Positions 1 to 4,370 of a stretch of DNA of 40,919 nt are shown here, piece by piece. This DNA comes from Ignavibacteriales bacterium. GTDB taxonomy: Bacteria > Bacteroidota > Ignavibacteria > UBA10030. The stretch lies in assembly GCA_016194505.1 (NCBI GenBank), contig JACQBK010000077.1, forward strand, positions 1 through 40,919, read 5' to 3'. Every line of letters starts with the position of its first letter. Within the stretch, counting starts at the first letter, position 1. A program made the position numbers and the translations under genes. Below the pieces are notes generated by a model. That model was not told the origin of the DNA. It was given only the letters and a program-made list of their open reading frames with translations, and ran no database searches.

Positions 1-227
1 AATTCGGAAATATCATTACAAATATTTATGGTCGTTGTGTAACGGGTATTGCGATTGATCGAAACAGAATAAATACGTGGATGAGTAATTATCAGTCAGC
101 CTTATCCAACAAGCCATGTTTGATTGTTGGCAGCAGCGGCTTGGTTGAAGTTGTCGTTAAGAATGAAAGCGCCGCTCAGTTGCTTTCCGCTTCTGTTAAT
201 TCGTCAATTCGTGTATTAAATACATGA
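1..227 (+). CDS. SAM hydroxide adenosyltransferase family protein (DUF62), C-terminal end only
   Basis: Only the last 74 codons are in the window, read from base 3 to the TGA at 225-227. The peptide starts with FGNIITNIYG and later has LIVGSSGLVEVVVKNESAAQ. These match the C-terminal beta-barrel domain of the SAM hydroxide adenosyltransferase (duf62) family, where an FGNLxTNI motif is followed by a SxGxLEIAVNxGSAA motif. That family splits S-adenosylmethionine into adenosine and methionine using an activated water. The stop codon overlaps the ATG of ribD (ATGA at 224-227), so the two are probably translationally coupled. The catalytic N-terminal domain lies outside the window, so activity cannot be judged. 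Confidence 0.75.
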   Translation, partial: FGNIITNIYGRCVTGIAIDRNRINTWMSNYQSALSNKPCLIVGSSGLVEVVVKNESAAQLLSASVNSSIRVLNT

Positions 228-1327
228 AAAAGTTCTCTCAGAACGATAAACAGTTCATGGAGCGTTGTCTCGTTCTTGCCGCGCAAGGACAAGGTTATGT
301 CAATCCCAACCCTATGGTGGGCTGTGTCATTGTAAAGAATGGACGGATTGTTGGCGAGGGGTACCACAAGGCATTTGGCGGACCTCACGCTGAGATTGAT
401 GCACTTAAAAAAGCCGGCAACAATACGAAAAACACCACACTCTATGTCAATCTGGAGCCTTGTTCTCATTACGGAAAAACTCCGCCGTGTGTAGATGCAA
501 TTATTAAAGCAGGAATTAAAAAAGTCATCATAGCTTCTCAGGACCCCAATTCGCTTGTTGCAGGAAAAGGTCTTCAAAAACTTCGTAACGCAAGAATAGA
601 CGTTCAGCTTGGTCTTCTTCGCGGCGAAGCCGAGCGGCTTAATAAAAAGTTCTATACATTTATGAAAACACGGGTTCCCTTTGTTGGGATAAAAATTGCC
701 CAGACGTTGGACGGAAGGATTGCGGATAGTTTTGGACGTTCCAAATGGATTACATCAGAGGAAGCGCGCAAAGAAACGCACCGAATCCGCAGTGAGTACG
801 ATGCAATTCTTGTGGGAGCAAATACGGTACTCAACGATAATCCGGAGCTTACCGTTCGCAAGGTGCCAGGGCGAAATCCGGTTCGGATCGTGCTTGACGG
901 ACGACTGAGGATAAATCCGAAATCCAAAGTATTTAATACTAGGAATGCAGAGACGATCTTGCTTACGTCAATGCAAGCGCTCCAAAAAAAGAAGAGAGTT
1001 GCTGCGCTGGTGGCAAAGCAGGGGGTGCAGATAGTTGCGGTTGGTCTTACGGCCGAAATCAATCCCAACACTATCCTGCTAATACTCGGCTCATTTGGCA
1101 TCTCCTCCGTGCTTATTGAAGGAGGCGGTACAACGATAAGCGGGTTTCTTAAGCATAAATCGGTAAATCAAATACATTGCTTTGTTGCGCCAAAAATTCT
1201 TGGGGATGGACTTTCCTCAATATCGTTAGGTGCTTCTGTCTTAGCTAAGTCAATTCAAATACTGAAGCCTTCTGTTAAAGTCGTCGGGAGTGATTTTTTG
1301 CTCGAAGGCTCAATCAAATTCTTATGA
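224..1327 (+). CDS. ribD: RibD: bifunctional pyrimidine deaminase / 5-amino-6-(5-phosphoribosylamino)uracil reductase
   Basis: RibD carries out two consecutive cytoplasmic steps of riboflavin synthesis: deamination of the pyrimidine, then NADPH-dependent reduction of the ribose side chain. The N-terminal deaminase domain (about 1-145) shows the zinc site H55-A-E57 and PCSHYGKTPPC with C80 and C89. The reductase domain (about 147-367) begins with PFVGIKIAQTLDGRIA and includes the conserved SEYDAILVGANTVLNDNP stretch. At 367 residues it is full length for the bifunctional enzyme. The start ATG overlaps the upstream stop, and the TGA at 1325-1327 overlaps the next ATG. It sits in a cluster with ribE. 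No FMN riboswitch can lie directly upstream because the preceding gene abuts. Confidence 0.97.
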   Translation: MKKFSQNDKQFMERCLVLAAQGQGYVNPNPMVGCVIVKNGRIVGEGYHKAFGGPHAEIDALKKAGNNTKNTTLYVNLEPCSHYGKTPPCVDAIIKAGIKKVIIASQDPNSLVAGKGLQKLRNARIDVQLGLLRGEAERLNKKFYTFMKTRVPFVGIKIAQTLDGRIADSFGRSKWITSEEARKETHRIRSEYDAILVGANTVLNDNPELTVRKVPGRNPVRIVLDGRLRINPKSKVFNTRNAETILLTSMQALQKKKRVAALVAKQGVQIVAVGLTAEINPNTILLILGSFGISSVLIEGGGTTISGFLKHKSVNQIHCFVAPKILGDGLSSISLGASVLAKSIQILKPSVKVVGSDFLLEGSIKFL

Positions 1328-2205
1328 AACCTATTCTGCTGTTTACAATCATGATGCCGATACTAAGTTTTTCTCAATCATTCATTCAAGTTAAAGCGGA
1401 TATAGAAAACGCTTTTCGCTCAGTGCCCGGGAAATTTGCTCTGGCGTTTCAAGATTTATCAACGAACCGCTCCTTGTTTCTCAATGAGAAAGAGATGTTC
1501 CATGCCGCCAGTACCATGAAAACGCCAGTGATGATAGAAGTGTTTAAGCAGGCGAACGAAGGGAAATTTTATTTGGAAGATAGCGTTCTTGTAAAAAATG
1601 AATTTCGCAGCATCGTTGATGGTTCTCCGTATCAAATGGATTTGGGACAGGATAGTGATGACTCGATGTACAAGCGCATCGGGAGCAAGGCGACTATCCG
1701 CGAGCTTGTGTATCAGATGATTACTGTCAGCAGTAACCTTGCAACAAATATTCTTATAGATTTAGTTGATGCGAAAAAGGTGACGGCAACCGTGCGCTCG
1801 TTAGGCGCAAACGATATTCAGGTGCTGCGTGGAGTCGAAGATGGGAAGGCGTTTCGGCAAGGTCTTAACAATATCACCAACGCTTATGATCTTTTCCTGA
1901 TCATGAAAGCAATCGCAAACGGCACGGCTGTGGATTCATCCGCTTCCAAAGCTATGCTGAATGTTTTATTCGATCAAAGATTTAATGATTTAATTCCCGC
2001 CTTATTGCCGAACGACGTACGCGTTGCTCATAAGACCGGAAGCATCACGGGTGTTGAGCATGATTCCGGCATTGTTTTTCTTCCCGATGGTCGCAAATAC
2101 ATCCTTGTTATCTTATCGAAAGAGTTGAAAGATGCTAACGAGGGTAAAAAAATCATTGCCAAAGTCTCAAAAATGGTTTATGATACAATGAGAGCGAGTA
2201 ATTAG
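1324..2205 (+). CDS. Class A beta-lactamase-like serine hydrolase, exported
   Basis: A 293-residue protein with an N-terminal signal sequence (MKPILLFTIMMPILSFSQ, probable cleavage after SFSQ), so it should be periplasmic. It has the three penicillin-recognising motifs: S63-T-M-K66 for the nucleophile, S136-S-N138 in place of SDN, and K237-T-G239. GVED with E172 is a possible equivalent of the omega-loop glutamate. Length and spacing fit class A beta-lactamase / PF13354-type serine hydrolases. Many members without the classic SDN and omega loop have no proven lactamase activity, so substrate and any resistance role are unknown. It overlaps ribD by 4 bp and is followed 3 bp later by ribE, which places it inside a riboflavin operon. 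Confidence 0.85.
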   Translation: MKPILLFTIMMPILSFSQSFIQVKADIENAFRSVPGKFALAFQDLSTNRSLFLNEKEMFHAASTMKTPVMIEVFKQANEGKFYLEDSVLVKNEFRSIVDGSPYQMDLGQDSDDSMYKRIGSKATIRELVYQMITVSSNLATNILIDLVDAKKVTATVRSLGANDIQVLRGVEDGKAFRQGLNNITNAYDLFLIMKAIANGTAVDSSASKAMLNVLFDQRFNDLIPALLPNDVRVAHKTGSITGVEHDSGIVFLPDGRKYILVILSKELKDANEGKKIIAKVSKMVYDTMRASN

Positions 2206-2208
2206 AAT

Positions 2209-2805
2209 ATGTTCACCGGATTGATAGAAGAAATCGGAACGATTGAACGATTGGAGAAAAAGCGCGGGGGAGTTGTCGTTACCATCCGGGCAAAAAAAAC
2301 TTCGCGTGGCTTGAAGGTTGGTGAAAGCATTGCTATCAACGGTGTGTGCCTTACAGCTATTGCACGAAAGAAAAACAAATTTAATATTCAAGCAGTAGAG
2401 GAGACGTTACGAAAAACGAATTTGGGTTCACTGCGTGAAGGCGATTCTACTAATCTCGAACGGGCTTTGTTGCCAAATGAGCGGTTGGGCGGGCATTTTG
2501 TTCTTGGTCATGTGGACGGCATTGGAACCATCGAGAGAGTGCTGGCACGCAAAAGCAGTTGGATGTTTTGGATAAAAGTTCCCAAACGTTTTGCCCGTTA
2601 CCTTATCCCTGTCGGGTCAGTTGCGGTGAACGGCGTAAGCCTTACGGTGGCTTCGTTGCGAGGTCAAACATTCGGTGTCTCGATTATTCCCCATACTATG
2701 GACGTAACAACCTTTAGGAATCTCAAAAAAGGGGACAGGGTCAATATTGAGTTCGATGTGCTGGGAAAATATATCGAGCGGCTTTTAAGGACGCGAAAAA
2801 AATAG
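2209..2805 (+). CDS. ribE: Riboflavin synthase, alpha subunit
   Basis: Converts two molecules of 6,7-dimethyl-8-ribityllumazine to riboflavin plus the pyrimidine precursor, the last step of the pathway. The protein begins with the hallmark MFTGLIEEIGTIE. It contains two tandem lumazine-binding barrels (about 1-97 and 98-190), each with an INGVCLT or VNGVSLT motif; LGGHFVLGHVDGIG bridges them. At 198 residues it has the usual length of the family. The start is 3 bp after the stop of the serine hydrolase gene. A small hairpin with a T run follows the stop. The gene is also called ribC in some nomenclatures. Confidence 0.96.
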   Translation: MFTGLIEEIGTIERLEKKRGGVVVTIRAKKTSRGLKVGESIAINGVCLTAIARKKNKFNIQAVEETLRKTNLGSLREGDSTNLERALLPNERLGGHFVLGHVDGIGTIERVLARKSSWMFWIKVPKRFARYLIPVGSVAVNGVSLTVASLRGQTFGVSIIPHTMDVTTFRNLKKGDRVNIEFDVLGKYIERLLRTRKK

Positions 2806-2820
2806 GGGTTAATTCCTTTG

Positions 2821-2840
2821 GGGCAAGCACCTTGCTTTTT
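2821..2840 (+). terminator. Possible intrinsic terminator of the rib cluster
   Basis: GCAAG (2823-2827), loop CAC, CTTGC (2831-2835), then TTTTT. The 5-bp stem can be lengthened by two G-U pairs. It lies 16 bp after the ribE stop codon. The stem is short, so efficiency is uncertain. The 3' half also supplies the -35 box of the proposed secG promoter. Confidence 0.45.
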
Positions 2841-2860
2841 AAACGAAGCTTTGGTATATT
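2832..2860 (+). promoter_or_regulatory. Sigma-70-like promoter for secG
   Basis: TTGCTT (2832-2837), 17-bp spacer, TATATT (2855-2860). The expected start of transcription is about 2866-2868, which is the first base of the hairpin at 2866-2887. Confidence 0.5.
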
Positions 2861-2865
2861 TTTGT

Positions 2866-2891
2866 AACCCCAATAATCATTGGGGTTTTTT
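2866..2891 (+). terminator. Terminator-shaped hairpin at the 5' end of the secG leader
   Basis: Perfect 8-bp stem AACCCCAA (2866-2873) with TTGGGGTT (2880-2887), 6-nt loop, and T residues through 2891. By shape it is an intrinsic terminator for readthrough from the rib genes. By position it begins at the predicted secG transcription start, so it could instead be a protective 5' stem-loop on the secG mRNA. Confidence 0.6.
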
Positions 2892-2916
2892 ATCTATCAA
2901 TTAGAAGGGGATATTT

Positions 2917-3249
2917 ATGTACACACTCTCTCTTGCCGTGGAGATTATTGTTAGCATTCTCCTTATCATTGTTGTTTTGATGCAAGCAAGCAAAGGTGGC
3001 GGGTTGGCAGGCTCACTCGGTGGCAGCAATCTTGGCACCACGTTTGGAGTTCGCCGCACCTCTGATTTTTTAACGAGGACGACGACTATCCTTGCAACTA
3101 TTTTTGTTGTCTTAGCACTCTTTATCAATCTGGTAGTTTTGCCAAAAGGCGAAAAAGTTCAGGAAAGTGTGATTCAATCTTCTCCGCAACCGACATCACT
3201 TCCTCCTGTATCGCAGCCGGCAGCAACGCCTCCTGCGCAGAATAAGTAA
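2917..3249 (+). CDS. secG: SecG, preprotein translocase subunit
   Basis: SecG is the small inner-membrane subunit that assists SecYE-SecA protein export. The 110-residue protein has two hydrophobic segments (about 4-22 and 50-72) separated by the glycine-rich cytoplasmic loop GGGLAGSLGGSNLGTTFG that marks the family. The C-terminal tail after residue 80 is polar and rich in proline, serine and glutamine, longer than in E. coli but common in this group. GAAGGGG upstream of the ATG is a plausible ribosome site. It is followed directly by tRNA-Lys. Confidence 0.92.
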   Translation: MYTLSLAVEIIVSILLIIVVLMQASKGGGLAGSLGGSNLGTTFGVRRTSDFLTRTTTILATIFVVLALFINLVVLPKGEKVQESVIQSSPQPTSLPPVSQPAATPPAQNK

Positions 3250-3265
3250 CCAAGAGCTTTTTGTT

Positions 3266-3338
3266 GCACCCATGGCTCAATTGGTAGAGCAACTGACTCT
3301 TAATCAGTGGGTTCCAGGTTCGAGTCCTGGTGGGTGCA
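3266..3338 (+). tRNA. tRNA-Lys(CTT)
   Basis: Acceptor strands GCACCCA (3266-3272) and TGGGTGC (3331-3337) pair fully, with A3338 as discriminator. The D arm contains GGCTCAATTGGTAGAGC. The anticodon arm is ACTGA-CTCTTAA-TCAGT with anticodon CTT. The T arm is CCAGGTTCGAGTCCTGG. The 3' CCA is not encoded. Confidence 0.96.
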
Positions 3339-3434
3339 CGATACAATGCGGATTGATGAATATAAATTGCAGTTTTTTTATGTAGAATTTTCATTCCGCG
3401 ATACATTACCGAAGTGGCGGAATTGTCCCAAGGG

Positions 3435-3514
3435 TCCCAAAGGGATTCCTTTGGAAGATGCCTTTGGCAGTAGACCTGCCTATCGGCAGGCAGGCGCGCC
3501 CCGCTGTGCGGGGC
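3435..3514. repeat. Cluster of short palindromes inside tRNA-Leu copy A
   Basis: In order: tcccaaaggga (3435-3445), ttcctttggaa (3446-3456) and tgcctttggca (3459-3469), each a 4-bp stem with a 3-nt loop. Then CCTGCC-tatc-GGCAGG (3475-3490) and gccccgctgtgcggggc (3498-3514, 7-bp stem, 3-nt loop). Only GTAGAC and GCG between them derive from tRNA-Leu. Confidence 0.8.
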
Positions 3515-3538
3515 AAGCTGGACTCAAAATCCAGCTTG

Positions 3539-3553
3539 TCCCGTTCCACGGGA
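3539..3553. repeat. 15-nt palindrome tcccgttccacggga, copy A
   Basis: Stem TCCCGT/ACGGGA, loop TCC. It is preceded by CTTG and inserted between the anticodon arm and the variable arm. The identical unit recurs at 3777-3791 and 4209-4223 at the same tRNA position. Confidence 0.85.
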
Positions 3554-3606
3554 TTTGGCTTACCCCAGATTTGAGTCGAGTAAAAAATAATTTCTAACAT
3601 GATAAC

Positions 3607-3692
3607 GCCGAAGTGGCGGAATTGGTAGACGCGCTGGACTCAAAATCCAGTTTGGCTTACCCCAAGTGGGGGTTCGAGTCCCCCCTTCGGCA
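3607..3692 (+). tRNA. tRNA-Leu(CAA), intact
   Basis: Acceptor GCCGAAG (3607-3613) pairs with CTTCGGC (3685-3691), with A3692 as discriminator. Anticodon arm CTGGA-CTCAAAA-TCCAG gives anticodon CAA. The long variable arm TTGG-CTTACC-CCAA is typical of a class II tRNA. The T arm is GGGGGTTCGAGTCCCCC. At 86 nt with every arm complete, it is the parent-like copy of the three decayed relatives around it. The 3' CCA is not encoded. Confidence 0.96.
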
Positions 3693-3776
3693 CAAGAAAA
3701 CAAATTTGGCAGACCTGGCTGTCGGCAGGCAGGCGCGCCCCGATGACGGGGCAAGCTGGACTCAAAATTCAGCTTG

Positions 3777-3791
3777 TCCCGTTCCACGGGA
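3777..3791. repeat. 15-nt palindrome tcccgttccacggga, copy B
   Basis: Identical to 3539-3553, including the CTTG prefix and the position just after the anticodon arm. Confidence 0.85.
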
Positions 3792-3816
3792 TTTGGCTTA
3801 CCCCAAGTGGGGGTTC

Positions 3817-3846
3817 TCAGCCATAGGCTGATCCGCCTCTGGCGGA
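3817..3846. repeat. Two head-to-tail 15-nt palindromes in the T loop of copy B
   Basis: tcagccataggctga (3817-3831) and tccgcctctggcgga (3832-3846), each a perfect 6-bp stem with a 3-nt loop, TC at the start and GA at the end. Removing the 30 nt restores TTCGAGTCC, the normal T loop. Confidence 0.88.
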
Positions 3847-3878
3847 GAGTCCCCCCCTTCGGCACAAGAATTTTTTTT

Positions 3879-4121
3879 ATGTATTTTGTGTATGCTTTAC
3901 GCTCATTAAAAGATAATCGTTTTTACATCGGAATGACTTCTGATGTAATACGCAGATTTGAGAGGCATCAACGAGGGGGAGTTTCATCAACAAAAAATCA
4001 CCGGCCTTTTGTTCTTTTGTATTCAGAGGAATTGGAAACGCGTGTTCAGGCGAGACAGCGTGAAAAATTTTTAAAGAGCGGTGCTGGACATAAATTTTTA
4101 AAATCATTGCCATTGAAATAA
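3879..4121 (+). CDS. Small GIY-YIG family nuclease
   Basis: An 80-residue single-domain protein starting MYFVYALRSLKDNRFYIGMT. It has the family layout: a YVY-like strand (here FVYAL), the YIG strand (15-17), R24 and R25 in VIRRFERHQRG, and a C-terminal ARQREKFLKSGAGHKFLKSL with E73-like acidic and lysine residues. Such stand-alone UvrC-type GIY-YIG proteins are common in Bacteroidota; their job is mostly unproven. The reading frame is open further upstream, but that part is the translated tRNA-Leu copy B, so I start at ATG 3879, just after CACAAGAATTTTTTTT. No ribosome site is evident. The gene lies exactly between two decayed tRNA-Leu copies, which suggests it belongs to the unit that spread there. 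Confidence 0.82.
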   Translation: MYFVYALRSLKDNRFYIGMTSDVIRRFERHQRGGVSSTKNHRPFVLLYSEELETRVQARQREKFLKSGAGHKFLKSLPLK

Positions 4122-4168
4122 ACTGTAAGTAATTATTACTTGCCGAAGTGGCGAAATCGTTTAACGCG

Positions 4169-4183
4169 TCCCGTTTTACGGGA
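4169..4183. repeat. 15-nt palindrome tcccgttttacggga, copy C
   Basis: Stem TCCCGT/ACGGGA, loop TTT. Same stem as the unit after the anticodon arm but a different loop. It is inserted before the anticodon arm. Confidence 0.85.
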
Positions 4184-4208
4184 TGAACTGGACTCAAAAT
4201 TCAGCTTG

Positions 4209-4223
4209 TCCCGTTCCACGGGA
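4209..4223. repeat. 15-nt palindrome tcccgttccacggga, copy C
   Basis: Third identical copy of this unit, again after CTTG and between the anticodon and variable arms. Confidence 0.85.
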
Positions 4224-4247
4224 TCTGACTTACCCCAGGTGGGGTTC

Positions 4248-4277
4248 TCAGCCATAGGCTGATCCGCCCCTGGCAGA
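4248..4277. repeat. Two head-to-tail 15-nt palindromes in the T loop of copy C
   Basis: tcagccataggctga (4248-4262) is identical to copy B. tccgcccctggcaga (4263-4277) is a slightly decayed form of tccgcctctggcgga, with one stem mismatch. The insertion point is the same as in copy B. Confidence 0.85.
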
Positions 4278-4370
4278 GAGTCCCCCTTTCGGCACAAGAA
4301 ATTTTTATTTGGAGGATGTTGATGCAATAAGGATACAATATTTTCATCTATCGAATGCCGCGTATCCTTT

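Larger units (their letters stand above)
3408..3580 (+). pseudogene. Decayed tRNA-Leu copy A, interrupted by short palindromes
   Basis: Compared with the intact tRNA-Leu at 3607, this copy keeps ACCGAAGTGGCGGAATTG (3408-3425), GTAGAC (3470-3475), GCG, a perfect anticodon arm CTGGACTCAAAATCCAG (3518-3534) and the variable-arm stretch TTTGGCTTACCCCA (3554-3567). Between these blocks are inserts made almost wholly of perfect inverted repeats: three 11-nt units at 3435-3469, CCTGCC/GGCAGG at 3475-3490, gccccgctgtgcggggc at 3498-3514, and cttg plus a 15-nt palindrome at 3535-3553. Most of the T arm and the 3' acceptor strand are lost, so it cannot be a working tRNA. Its end is blurred; TTTGAGTCGAG is probably a T-arm remnant. 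Confidence 0.8.
3706..3864 (+). pseudogene. Decayed tRNA-Leu copy B, interrupted by short palindromes
   Basis: The 5' acceptor strand and D stem are missing. Retained are GCAGAC, GCG, the anticodon arm CTGGACTCAAAATTCAG with anticodon CAA, the variable arm TTTGGCTTACCCCAAG, both T-stem strands and the 3' acceptor strand TTCGGCA. Inserts sit at the same sites as in copy A: a CCTGGC/GGCAGG-type palindrome, gccccgatgacggggc (3737-3752), and cttg plus tcccgttccacggga (3773-3791). In addition a 30-nt double palindrome (3817-3846) splits the T loop exactly between TTC and GAGTCC. The flank CACAAGAA after the discriminator matches that of the intact gene, so this is a segmental duplicate. Confidence 0.82.
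4142..4294 (+). pseudogene. Decayed tRNA-Leu copy C, interrupted by short palindromes
   Basis: This copy keeps all tRNA blocks in order: GCCGAAGTGGCG, a D loop diverged to AAATCGTTTAACGCG, anticodon arm CTGGACTCAAAATTCAG (4188-4204), variable arm, T stem and acceptor TTTCGGCA. Inserts: tcccgttttacggga plus tgaa (4169-4187) before the anticodon arm; cttg plus tcccgttccacggga (4205-4223) after it; and the double palindrome (4248-4277) in the T loop. The first insert differs in sequence from the one at that site in copies A and B, so the same site was filled by different palindromes. It ends with the shared flank CACAAGAA. Transcription and function are unknown. Confidence 0.82.

Noticed and set aside
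1-227. FMN riboswitch before ribD
   Set aside because: The upstream gene overlaps ribD, and no riboswitch-like conserved blocks are seen.
3307-3597. Open frame across tRNA-Lys and tRNA-Leu copy A
   Set aside because: It runs through tRNA and palindrome sequence and resembles no protein.
3613-3831. Open frame starting MAELVDALDSKSS
   Set aside because: It is the translation of the intact tRNA-Leu and copy B; such tRNA-derived frames are a common false gene call.
3774-3878. N-terminal extension of the GIY-YIG protein
   Set aside because: The 35 extra codons are translated tRNA-Leu copy B; the family N-terminus starts at ATG 3879.
3408-4294. CRISPR array
   Set aside because: The repeats are not evenly spaced, there are no spacers of uniform length, and the repeated blocks are tRNA-Leu fragments.
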